This document shows, piece by piece, positions 34,582-42,440 of a DNA stretch of 64,000 nt. Both the position numbers and the translations under genes were made by a program. How positions within the stretch are numbered: position 1 is the stretch's first letter; each line of letters opens with the position of its first letter. This DNA comes from Nitrospirales bacterium (lineage in GTDB: Bacteria > Nitrospirota > Nitrospiria > Nitrospirales > UBA8639): positions 1-64,000 of the forward strand of contig JAJEJG010000008.1 of NCBI GenBank assembly GCA_022828225.1, in the 5' to 3' direction. The notes under the pieces are model-generated. The model was not told the DNA's origin and did no database searches. It was given only the letters and a program-made list of their open reading frames with translations.

Positions 34582-35060
34582 CGAATTTCTACATCCGATG
34601 GGGCGGCGTGTGCATTGTCGCGATCGTGTTAATCGTGCTCACCTATAACCACTATCGAGACAATCTGGCCAGTCTTGCCCCGCAACAGGTCAAGCAGGAA
34701 GCGCCCGCGGGTGAAGTCCGGGTCCTGGGCATGGTGCAAGGCGGCACGCTTGAAACCCGCGCAGCCGGAGAAGCCACGTTCTCCCTGCTTGGGGAAAGCG
34801 TCTCGCTACCGGTGCATTATGAAGGCCCGCCGCCGGATAACCTGCGGGAATTGAAGATCCTGGTCCTGATCGGGACGTGGACCGCGGACACGCAGGTCTT
34901 CGAGGCCCGCGATATCGGCATCGTGCCGAACTATGGATTTATCGCCGGTGCCTACCTCCTGGGCCTCTTGCCGTTGGCGCTGTTGCTGTTTGCCATGACC
35001 CGGCGAGTCAGCCTCTTGTACGAAGAAATCAAAGCCTCCAAACTGTATGAGGAGGAGTGA
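34578..35060 (+). CDS. CcmE-like domain fused to a CcmD-like segment
   Basis: 160 residues starting in an ATGA overlap with ccmC. Residues 8-24 are an N-terminal membrane helix. Residues about 45-120 have the small beta-barrel pattern of CcmE (VRVLGMVQGGTLETR, LLGESVSLPVHYEGPPPDNL, VLIGTWTADTQVFEARDI). There is no heme-binding His-x-x-x-Tyr motif. The C-terminus (NYGFIAGAYLLGLLPLALLL then TRRVSLLYEEIKASK) looks like CcmD, the small CcmC-CcmE adaptor, which is otherwise missing from this operon. The fused role, anchoring CcmE or reading heme loading, is inference. Confidence 0.7.
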   Translation: MTNFYIRWGGVCIVAIVLIVLTYNHYRDNLASLAPQQVKQEAPAGEVRVLGMVQGGTLETRAAGEATFSLLGESVSLPVHYEGPPPDNLRELKILVLIGTWTADTQVFEARDIGIVPNYGFIAGAYLLGLLPLALLLFAMTRRVSLLYEEIKASKLYEEE

Positions 35061-35119
35061 TTCTTTGGGAGAAAAAAGGAGAGGGAAAATTACTCATTCG
35101 TTAACTATTTCTGGCGTCT

Positions 35120-35161
35120 CCTTTCCCTTCCCCTCCTTTGTAAGGAGGGGTAAAGGGGAGG
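35120..35161. repeat. CCCCTCCTTTGTAAGGAGGGG hairpin
   Basis: An inverted repeat of the CCCCTCC family in the 179-bp spacer between the CcmE/D-like gene and ccmE. No T-run follows, so it need not be a terminator. Confidence 0.6.
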
Positions 35162-35239
35162 AAATGAGAGCAGAAGGCCTGCGCTGGGCTGATCCTGCTT
35201 TCTGACATTCTGTTAGTGAAGGAGCGAATAGATACAGCA

Positions 35240-35695
35240 ATGATGGTCGCAAAGAAAAAAGTCGGAATGATCGTCAGCATCCTGTTGGTCGGCGGGGCCT
35301 TGGGCTACCTCGCCTTGGGGAACTTCGGGGAGAACGTGGTATACTTTTTTACCCCCTCCGAAGTGAAAGCCTTTTCCACCGACTACTATAAGAAAAAGGT
35401 GCGCGTGGGCGGCATGGTTGTCGAGGGCAGCATGGAAACATATCCCGATCGACTGGGGCTGACCTTCCAGTTGACCGATGGGGAGGCCACGATTCCCGTG
35501 ACCTTCGAAGGGATCCCCCCGGACCTGTTTAAAGAAGGCCAGGGCGCCGTGGTGGAAGGGTATTGGACCGGCGAACATCGATTCGAATCCAACCTGATCA
35601 TGGCCAAACATTCCGAAGATTACATGCCCATTGAATTGAAACGTGCGGGCGTGGAACTGCCTCGCAAGGATTTCATGAAATCGCTGGTGGAATAA
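35240..35695 (+). CDS. ccmE: Heme chaperone CcmE
   Basis: Binds heme covalently in the periplasm and hands it to CcmF. 151 residues from ATG 35240; GTG 35216 is also possible. An N-terminal anchor (VGMIVSILLVGGALGYLAL) precedes the OB-fold (YFFTPSEVKAF, VRVGGMVVEGSM, VPVTFEG-like strand) and the heme attachment motif in MAKHSEDYMP, whose His and Tyr match the usual HxxxY. This canonical copy contrasts with the motif-less paralogue just upstream. Confidence 0.94.
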   Translation: MMVAKKKVGMIVSILLVGGALGYLALGNFGENVVYFFTPSEVKAFSTDYYKKKVRVGGMVVEGSMETYPDRLGLTFQLTDGEATIPVTFEGIPPDLFKEGQGAVVEGYWTGEHRFESNLIMAKHSEDYMPIELKRAGVELPRKDFMKSLVE

Positions 35696-35723
35696 AACCG
35701 CCACGCCCCCTTTTGAGTATCCC

Positions 35724-37673
35724 ATGATCATTGAAATCGGACACTTTTCCGTTGTCATCGCGTTGGTGCTGGCCGTGTTCGGCATCGTGTCGTCTAGCTT
35801 GGCACTCCGGACGCGCGATGCGGACTGGGTCCGCGCCGGACGTATGGCCCTGACGCTCATTTTCATTCTGCTGTCCGTGGGCATGGCCGCGTTGATCTAC
35901 TCGTTCCTCGCGCGTGACTTTTCCGTCCACTACGTCGCCACCAATTCGAACTCGCAACTCCCCTTGTTTTACACCATCGCGGCCGTCTGGGGCGGGCACG
36001 AAGGCTCGCTACTGTTGTGGGTCTTCATTCTCTCCACGTTCAGCACGATTGCCGTGTGGCTCCATTGGCGGACTCAACCGGCGATCATGCCGTACCTCAT
36101 CGGCATGGAATGCCTCGTCATCCTGGGGTTCCTGCTCCTGATTCTTTTTCTCTCGAGCCCCTTCGACCGGCTGATCCCCGCTCCGCCGGACGGCAAGGAC
36201 TTGAACCCGCTGCTCCAGGACCCGGCCATGGTCATGCATCCGCCGATGCTGTATATGGGCTACGTGGGGTTTTCGATTCCCTTTTCCTTTGCCATGGCGG
36301 CGTTGCTCTCCGGCCGGCTGGGCGAGGAATGGATCAAGGTCACCCAACGGTGGACGATCTTCGCGTGGGTGTGCCTGACCACGGGCATCCTCCTGGGCGG
36401 CTACTGGGCCTATTATGAATTGGGCTGGGGCGGCTATTGGGGGTGGGACCCGGTGGAGAACGCCTCGTTCATGCCGTGGCTGGTCGGGACCGCCTTCCTG
36501 CATTCCGTGATGGTTCAGGAAAAGCGGAAGATGTTCAAGGTCTGGAACCTGTTCCTCATTATCGTCACGTTTTCGCTTTCGCTGATCGGCACGTTCCTGG
36601 TCCGAAGCGGCGTCCTCACGTCGGTCCATACGTTCGCCACCGATCCGGAACGGGGGTTGTACATCCTGATTTTCGTGACCACGATCATCGGCATCGCCTT
36701 CGGTGCCCTGATGCTGCGAGCCAACAAGCTGAAGAGTCAGATCGAAATGGATTCCATGGTTTCACGGGAATCGGTGTTCCTCTTCAACAACCTCTTTTTC
36801 CTGGTGGCGACGGCTACCGTGTTTCTCGGCACCTTGTATCCGCTCATGATCGAAACCTGGCAAGGCGCGAAAGTCACCGTCGGACCGCCGTATTACAATA
36901 CGGTGTTCATGCCGATCGCACTCGGGCTCCTGTTCTTGATGGGCGTCGGTCCCTATATTCCGTGGCGTAAGGCATCCCAGGCCAGTTTGAAGAAAAACTT
37001 TCTGATCCCGGTCGTCGTGGGCGTCGTGTCAACCGTCGTGTTGTTCGTCCTGGGTATCCGCAGTCTCTTTGCCTTGACCGGCGCGTTCGTCGTGGGCTTT
37101 TCCGGCGCGGCTATCTTTATCGACGTCGGCAAAATTTCCTCGCTGTACGCACGCCGGGAATCCATCAACCTGCTGAAGGGTTTCTTCTCGGCGTTTACCG
37201 CCAATCAACGCCGCTACTCCGGGCTCGTGACGCACGTGGGCGTGCTGGTCCTGGTCGTCGGCATTATCGCTTCGACCGTGTACCAGACCGAGAAAGTGGT
37301 GTCGATGCGCGTAGGGGATGAGTTCGTCATGGATGACTATCGGGTGAAACTCGAACGGATTCACGACGTCAGGGGGAAAAACTGGAGCGCGCAGGAAGGC
37401 GTGTTCGAAGTGTATGAAGGCGACACCCTGCTGACGAAATTGCGCCCCCAGAAGCGCGTGTACGATGCGTCGCAGACCCCAACGACCGAATCCGCCATTT
37501 ACGCCAAAAACATGGGGCATATTTTTCTCACCATGCCGGACGTGTCCGCGGACGGCGTGGCGGTCGCCCGAGGCGTGATCAATCCCCTGATCCTGTGGGT
37601 ATGGGGAGGCGGCGGCATCATGGGGCTGGGCGTCCTGCTCAACATATTCCGGCCACGCAAACGGGATGAATAG
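35724..37673 (+). CDS. ccmF: Cytochrome c heme lyase subunit CcmF
   Basis: Large membrane protein that ligates heme from CcmE to apocytochrome c with CcmH. 649 residues with more than a dozen membrane helices. Visible motifs are WGGHEGSLLLWV near residue 90 and the WWD domain GWGGYWGWDPVENASFMPWL near 235. A periplasmic C-terminal domain follows (YRVKLERIHDVRGKNW). Length matches the family. Confidence 0.96.
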   Translation: MIIEIGHFSVVIALVLAVFGIVSSSLALRTRDADWVRAGRMALTLIFILLSVGMAALIYSFLARDFSVHYVATNSNSQLPLFYTIAAVWGGHEGSLLLWVFILSTFSTIAVWLHWRTQPAIMPYLIGMECLVILGFLLLILFLSSPFDRLIPAPPDGKDLNPLLQDPAMVMHPPMLYMGYVGFSIPFSFAMAALLSGRLGEEWIKVTQRWTIFAWVCLTTGILLGGYWAYYELGWGGYWGWDPVENASFMPWLVGTAFLHSVMVQEKRKMFKVWNLFLIIVTFSLSLIGTFLVRSGVLTSVHTFATDPERGLYILIFVTTIIGIAFGALMLRANKLKSQIEMDSMVSRESVFLFNNLFFLVATATVFLGTLYPLMIETWQGAKVTVGPPYYNTVFMPIALGLLFLMGVGPYIPWRKASQASLKKNFLIPVVVGVVSTVVLFVLGIRSLFALTGAFVVGFSGAAIFIDVGKISSLYARRESINLLKGFFSAFTANQRRYSGLVTHVGVLVLVVGIIASTVYQTEKVVSMRVGDEFVMDDYRVKLERIHDVRGKNWSAQEGVFEVYEGDTLLTKLRPQKRVYDASQTPTTESAIYAKNMGHIFLTMPDVSADGVAVARGVINPLILWVWGGGGIMGLGVLLNIFRPRKRDE

Positions 37674-37687
37674 GGCTCGTTTGTTAT

Positions 37688-37754
37688 TCCTCCTTGTAAG
37701 GGGAAGATAGGAGGGGTAGAGGACCAAGGGCGGACACGCAGGTCCGCCCCTACG
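37688..37754. repeat. CCTCC hairpin followed by a REP-like half element
   Basis: CCTCCTTGTAAGGGGAAGAT with GGAGGGGTAGAGG, then AGGGCGGACACGCAGGTCCG followed by CCCCTAC (37728-37754). The latter is the RAYT-linked family and ends 4 bp before the ccmG start codon. Confidence 0.65.
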
Positions 37755-37758
37755 CATC

Positions 37759-38334
37759 ATGACTCGTACCACGCAGATCACCATTCTCGTCGTGCTCTTC
37801 GCCCTGCTTTCGTTGTTTTACCAGGGGCTCTGGGGCGATCCCCGGCATATTCCGCCGGTCCTGGTGGGCACCCGCGCCCCCGTGTTCGAAGGTCCCGACG
37901 TAGAATCCGGCGAGCCTATGTCCTCGGAACAATACAAAGGCAAAGTCATCCTCGTAAACTTCTGGGCCTCCTGGTGTCAGGAATGCAAGGTCGAGCACGA
38001 GAACCTGCTGAGACTGTACGACGAGTTTAAGGATCACCCCGAATTCGTGATGGTCGGGATCAACTATCAGGACGAGATTCCCAAAGCTCGCGCGTATTTA
38101 CAACGCTACGGGTCGAGTTTCCCGCACATGCAGGACGTCAAAGGCGCGCTAGCCATCGATTTCGGCGTCTACGGCGTGCCGGAAACGTTCGTCATCGACA
38201 AACAGGGTGTTATTCGCCATAAATGGATCGGCCCGATCGTGGACAACGTGTATACCAATCTGACGAAAAACGTTCTGACCCCCTTATTGCAAAGGGCGGA
38301 CACACAGGTCCGCCCCTACGACCAGGCACCCTGA
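37759..38334 (+). CDS. ccmG: Thiol-disulfide oxidoreductase CcmG/DsbE
   Basis: Membrane-anchored thioredoxin that keeps the apocytochrome CXXCH thiols reduced. 191 residues. An N-terminal anchor (ITILVVLFALLSLFY) precedes the active site NFWASWCQECKVEHE and the CcmG-type FGVYGVPETFVIDKQG. Active-site WCQEC differs from the common WCxxC with Pro. The last 14 residues (RADTQVRPYDQAP) are encoded by a REP-like repeat that runs into the 3' end, so the natural C-terminus has been replaced or extended. Confidence 0.93.
   Translation: MTRTTQITILVVLFALLSLFYQGLWGDPRHIPPVLVGTRAPVFEGPDVESGEPMSSEQYKGKVILVNFWASWCQECKVEHENLLRLYDEFKDHPEFVMVGINYQDEIPKARAYLQRYGSSFPHMQDVKGALAIDFGVYGVPETFVIDKQGVIRHKWIGPIVDNVYTNLTKNVLTPLLQRADTQVRPYDQAP
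38293..38319. repeat. REP-like half element inside the 3' end of ccmG
   Basis: AGGGCGGACACACAGGTCCG followed by CCCCTAC, nearly identical to the copy at 37728-37754 just before the same gene. It is translated as part of the CcmG tail. Confidence 0.75.
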
Positions 38335-38799
38335 ATGTTTCGTCTATTCTCCATTCCGATCCTTCTGTGTTTCGTCATCCCCACCGCGGGCTTGGCCGAA
38401 GTCGTGGATGAAACGGAGATCGATCAGAAGGTGCGCGAGATTGCCAAAACGCTTCGATGTACCGTGTGCCAGACCGAGAACATTTGGGAATCGGGCGCGC
38501 CCCTGGCCCATCAAATGCGTGAAGCCGTACGGGAACGCGTGATTCAAGGCCAATCCACCGAGGAAATCCGGGCATACTTTCACAGCCGCTACGGCGATTA
38601 CATCATGATGGAACCCCCGAAACAGGGGGTCAATTGGCTGATCTGGTTGGCGCCGTTCCTTTTGCTGTTCGGCGGCGGAGCCTTGTTATGGAGAGAAGTC
38701 AAAGGATGGGTAACGAGGACTCCCCCCTCTCAGCCGCCCCCCGCACTCGACGAGACCTCCCGGCGCCGGATCGAACGTGAATTGAACGACAATCAATGA
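38335..38799 (+). CDS. ccmH: Cytochrome c maturation protein CcmH
   Basis: Apocytochrome-binding thiol oxidoreductase partner of CcmF. 154 residues: signal peptide (LFSIPILLCFVIPTAGLAEV), the conserved LRCTVCQTENI motif near residue 40, YGDYIMMEPP, then a C-terminal membrane helix (WLIWLAPFLLLFGGGALLW). It follows ccmG without a gap. Normal length for the N-terminal CcmH domain. Confidence 0.95.
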   Translation: MFRLFSIPILLCFVIPTAGLAEVVDETEIDQKVREIAKTLRCTVCQTENIWESGAPLAHQMREAVRERVIQGQSTEEIRAYFHSRYGDYIMMEPPKQGVNWLIWLAPFLLLFGGGALLWREVKGWVTRTPPSQPPPALDETSRRRIERELNDNQ

Positions 38800-38846
38800 T
38801 CTCCCGTTAGCCGTTCCACGCGCCACGTCGCTCTTGGAAACACTCA

Positions 38847-39767
38847 ATGTCGACCATCTTCTTCTTTGCCTGTCTTACGATCCTCATCGGAGTGATTGCC
38901 GCAATCTCTTCTCCTTTTTGGCGAAAGGACCCTACCACGCCCGAGCTGATTAGCCGGGAAGCCGAGGAAGATCAGGAACGGGCCGATCTGTCCGTCGAAC
39001 GTGAGGTCCTCCTCCAATCACTTCAGGAACTCGACGTCGAATTGGCGCAAGGCCGGTTGGAGCAGGAGGATTATGATCGCCTGAAAGCCACGGACGAGCA
39101 GCGCTTGCTGGGCGTCATGGACCGGCTCCAAGCCCTCGCCGCCACCGGCCGCCCATCGTCGTCACCCGAAGGCGCCGCACAACCGGGGAGTGCCTGGGGA
39201 TCCGCCATCGCGGTCAGCCTGGTCGTGGTCATCTTGTCGGTCGGGACTTACGGCTTCCTGCAATGGCGGACCGTCAACCGTCTCGTGGGCCTCCAGACCG
39301 AAAGATCGGGCCAAATGCCCGACCCGCGAGAAATGATCGCACGGCTGGAAGCCAGGCTCAAGGAAAACCCCGATGACGTGCAAGGGCAGATGATGGCCGG
39401 TCGCTCTTACATGGTCCTGGAACGCATGGATGACGCGAAGAAAGCGTACAAGAAGGTCCTGGAGCTGGACTCTCGGAATCATGAAGCGCATTACAACATG
39501 GGCGTCATCATGATCGAACAACGAAAATTCGACGACCCTAAAATCTTCGAAGCCGCGCTCAAGCATTTCGACCGCGTGTTGGTGGATCGTCCCAACGAAC
39601 CCGGGGTGAACTGGTATAAAGGACTGGCCCTTTGGTATTTGAAGCGACACCGGGAAACCGAAGAATTTTGGGCCACCGCGTACAAGAACCTGGATCCCGG
39701 CAGCCAGGACGCCGACTTCGTCAAACAGGCCCTCGCCAAATTACGTAACGGCGAGACGCCGTTTTAG
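38847..39767 (+). CDS. ccmI: CcmI/CycH-like TPR apocytochrome chaperone
   Basis: 306 residues: N-terminal membrane helix, cytoplasmic coiled-coil (EREVLLQSLQELDVELAQGR), a second membrane helix (SAIAVSLVVVILSVGTYGFL) and a periplasmic TPR domain (MMAGRSYMVLERMDDAKKAY, HYNMGVIMIEQRK). This is the CcmI/NrfG layout that presents apocytochrome c to CcmFH. It is the last gene of the ccm operon. Confidence 0.88.
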   Translation: MSTIFFFACLTILIGVIAAISSPFWRKDPTTPELISREAEEDQERADLSVEREVLLQSLQELDVELAQGRLEQEDYDRLKATDEQRLLGVMDRLQALAATGRPSSSPEGAAQPGSAWGSAIAVSLVVVILSVGTYGFLQWRTVNRLVGLQTERSGQMPDPREMIARLEARLKENPDDVQGQMMAGRSYMVLERMDDAKKAYKKVLELDSRNHEAHYNMGVIMIEQRKFDDPKIFEAALKHFDRVLVDRPNEPGVNWYKGLALWYLKRHRETEEFWATAYKNLDPGSQDADFVKQALAKLRNGETPF

Positions 39768-39847
39768 GTCTTGCCGATAAAAGACAACCCCCTCAATCCC
39801 CCTTATCAGGGGGACTTCATGCAACTAAGTGGAGCGTCGAACCGACG

Positions 39848-40345
39848 ATGAACAAGGCGGAACAGAAGTGCAAGACTCAACGTGACACGCCCAGGAAATC
39901 CAAACCGCCGGTCCACCCCCCTGACAAGGGGGGCAGGGGGGTTGGGGGCCAGGGGGGTTTTATCCCATACGACAAAGCCCTGACCGACAGGGCGCGTGAA
40001 AACCGAAAAAATCCAACACCTGCAGAAAAACGACTCTGGTTTGAAGTATTGCAGAACAAACGGCTTGGCCAATTCAAATTCATCCGGCAAAAACCGATCG
40101 ATCAATATATAGTCGACTTTTATTGCTCAGAATTGATGCTTGCTATCGAGATAGACGGCGATACCCATGCCGAACAACAACAATACGACGCAACCAGAAC
40201 CCAAAGATTGAATAAGCTGGGAATCGAAGTCTTTCGCTACCCAAATACGGAGATACTGAATAATCTTGAAGGTGTTTATGAAGATCTGCTGAAACGTGTT
40301 GCTGAAAGAACAACCCGCGGCCCAACAGCCTCATTCCTTCCATGA
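39848..40345 (+). CDS. DUF559 endonuclease-like protein
   Basis: 165 residues. The DUF559 core, related to Vsr/restriction-endonuclease folds, is clear: RARENRKNPTPAEKRLWFEV, GQFKFIRQKPIDQYIVDFYC, LMLAIEIDGDTHAEQQQYD, EVFRYPNTEIL. Putative metal ligands include the D of YIVDF and E/D of IEIDGD. Residues about 20-38 (PPVHPPDKGGRGVGGQGG) are encoded by a C/G-rich dispersed repeat lying in frame ahead of the domain. Overlaps the next gene by 4 bp. Cellular role of DUF559 is not established. Confidence 0.8.
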   Translation: MNKAEQKCKTQRDTPRKSKPPVHPPDKGGRGVGGQGGFIPYDKALTDRARENRKNPTPAEKRLWFEVLQNKRLGQFKFIRQKPIDQYIVDFYCSELMLAIEIDGDTHAEQQQYDATRTQRLNKLGIEVFRYPNTEILNNLEGVYEDLLKRVAERTTRGPTASFLP

Positions 40346-41778
40346 ACCTTGACCAACAGATCGACGAGGCGATCTCGCCGATTGCGGGCGTCATCTCCGA
40401 CGTCATCTTTTTTTCCGTCAACATTGCCGGTCTTAATGTCCCCGTGATCGCCTTTTGGCTGATCACGGCGGGATTGTTTTTTTCTCTGTATTTCCGCTTT
40501 CCCAACTTCAGATATTTCGGTTTGGCGCTGAAGATCGTACGCGGCCAGTACACGCGTGCCGACGAACCCGGCGACCTCACCCATTTCCAGGCGTTGAGCG
40601 CCGCGCTCTCCGGAACGGTCGGCATCGGCAACATCGCGGGAGTCGCCGTAGCCATTTCGATCGGCGGTCCGGGGGCCATGTTCTGGATGATCCTGGCCGG
40701 CGTCCTGGGAATGGCGACCAAGATGGTGGAATGCACGCTCGGCGTCGCCTACCGCCGGATCAATGCGGACGGCACCGTATCGGGAGGCCCGATGCATTAC
40801 ATTCAAAAGGGGCTCGCAGAGCGCGGTTATGCAGGACTCGGGACGGTCTTTGCCACCCTCTTTGCGGTTTTCGGCATCGGGGCGAGTATCACGCTCTTCC
40901 AGGTCAACCAGGCCTTCACCCAATTTTCCGAAGCGACGGGGTTCCAGGACGGCCTTGCTTTCGGGATCGGCATCGCGTTCGCGGTCGGGCTCGTCATTAT
41001 CGCCGGTGTCCGCGTGATCGGACTGGTCGCCCAGGCGCTCGTTCCCCTGATGGCCTTCATCTATCTGGCGGCCGGGTTCATTATCCTCTGCCTGCACGTC
41101 GAACAGGTACCGGCGGCGTTCGTCAGCATTTTTGTCGAAGCCTTCGCCCCGGAAGGGGTGAGCGGCGGGGTCATCGGCGCCATGATCATCGGCCTGCAAC
41201 GGGCCGTGTATTCGAACGAGGCCGGCACCGGTTCCGCGGCCATCGCGCATTCCGCCGTGAAAACCGGTGAACCGTCGAGCGAAGGACTTGTGGCCTTGCT
41301 TGAGCCGTTTATCGACACGGTTGTCGTCAGCACGATGACCGCGCTCGTCGTGGTCGTCACGGGTGCATACAAGATCCCGGGGCTGTCGGGGATCGAGATT
41401 ACGTCGGCGGCCTATGCCTCGGTCTTTCCCTGGTTTCCGAACATTCTCGCGGTGGCCGTCATCCTCTTTGCTTACACGACGCTGCTCACCTGGTCCTATT
41501 ACAGCGTCAAATGCTGGACCTATCTCGCGGGTGAATCGTACTGGACCAGTCTCGGCTACAAGATCGTCTACTGCCTGCTCTTATCCACGGGCGCCGTCGT
41601 CTCCATGAAGGCGACGCTCGAATTCACCGATTCGATGTTTTTTGCCATGGCCATCCCGAACGTGATTACCCTATATATTCTGGGACCTCAAGTTAAACGC
41701 GAAATCGAAGGGTACGTCGCCCGTATCAGGAGCGGCGAAATCTCCCGAGTTGAAAAAGTTGCCGGGATCGGCGATTGA
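40342..41778 (+). CDS. AGCS-family sodium:alanine/glycine symporter
   Basis: 478 residues with about eleven membrane helices. AGCS signatures are GTVGIGNIAGVAVAISIGGP and NEAGTGSAAIAHSAVKTGEP, plus TKMVECTLGVAYR and GGPMHYIQKGL. The family imports alanine or glycine with sodium. Its first codon overlaps the DUF559 stop. The C-terminus carries a short charged tail. Confidence 0.92.
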   Translation: MNLDQQIDEAISPIAGVISDVIFFSVNIAGLNVPVIAFWLITAGLFFSLYFRFPNFRYFGLALKIVRGQYTRADEPGDLTHFQALSAALSGTVGIGNIAGVAVAISIGGPGAMFWMILAGVLGMATKMVECTLGVAYRRINADGTVSGGPMHYIQKGLAERGYAGLGTVFATLFAVFGIGASITLFQVNQAFTQFSEATGFQDGLAFGIGIAFAVGLVIIAGVRVIGLVAQALVPLMAFIYLAAGFIILCLHVEQVPAAFVSIFVEAFAPEGVSGGVIGAMIIGLQRAVYSNEAGTGSAAIAHSAVKTGEPSSEGLVALLEPFIDTVVVSTMTALVVVVTGAYKIPGLSGIEITSAAYASVFPWFPNILAVAVILFAYTTLLTWSYYSVKCWTYLAGESYWTSLGYKIVYCLLLSTGAVVSMKATLEFTDSMFFAMAIPNVITLYILGPQVKREIEGYVARIRSGEISRVEKVAGIGD

Positions 41779-41800
41779 CCGGAACAGGTGAAAGACAATC

Positions 41801-42271
41801 CTAGATCCGCGACAGATACGAGGCCACGAGAAGGACGGCCAGCGTCATCGCGATGACGGCCTTTTGCAGGGTATCGGCCCGGGCGGAGACGGCCGGTGAT
41901 ACGGATGCCGGTGAAGCATCCTTGGACGGCATGGCATACGGATCGATAATGAAGTCGTGAATGAGAAGAAGCCCGAAGGCGATGACGAACAGGAGCAGCT
42001 TCAGCATCAACACCACGCCCCAGGTGGTTTCGATCCGGGCGGCTCCGCTCTCGTTCAGCATTTGATACGCGCCGGTTAGGATCAGGATAATGAGACTCAC
42101 CCACGCGATGGTTCGAAAGCGGCGGCCCGACAGGCGGACGATTTCCCGGGCTTTCGAATCGGCCGGCGTCTTTCGGGCCACCGGAGTGAGCACAAATTGG
42201 GAAAACAGCAATCCGCCGATGAGGGTGATAGCGGCGGCAAGGTGAATCCAGGTAATCAGGTAATCAGGCAT
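41801..42271 (-). CDS. CopD-family membrane protein
   Basis: 156 residues with four hydrophobic helices: LITWIHLAAAITLIGGLLFS, FRTIAWVSLIILILTGAYQM, VVLMLKLLLFVIAFGLLLIH and a C-terminal one. The His in the first helix and the WGVVLMLKLLL motif match CopD/YcnJ-like copper resistance or DUF4149-type proteins. Copper involvement is family-based inference. It converges on the symporter gene with a 22-bp gap. Confidence 0.75.
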   Translation of the reverse strand: MPDYLITWIHLAAAITLIGGLLFSQFVLTPVARKTPADSKAREIVRLSGRRFRTIAWVSLIILILTGAYQMLNESGAARIETTWGVVLMLKLLLFVIAFGLLLIHDFIIDPYAMPSKDASPASVSPAVSARADTLQKAVIAMTLAVLLVASYLSRI

Positions 42272-42440
42272 AATCGCGTGGAAGAAAGGTGTTCAAGCAT
42301 GTATGAAGTTGTTACCTATCAAGGTTTTTGCCTTGGCAGCAACCCCTTGACCCTATATGGCACTCTTCTCCAAAAATGTTTCCGGTAGAATGGAATAGGG
42401 CCTTATGAAAAGCAATCCGTGTTTTTAAGGAGGGTCTCCC

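Noticed and set aside
42300-42389. 29-aa frame MYEVVTYQGFCLG upstream of citrate synthase
   Set aside because: Too short, no ribosome-binding site, no recognisable motif; ends before the gltA leader.
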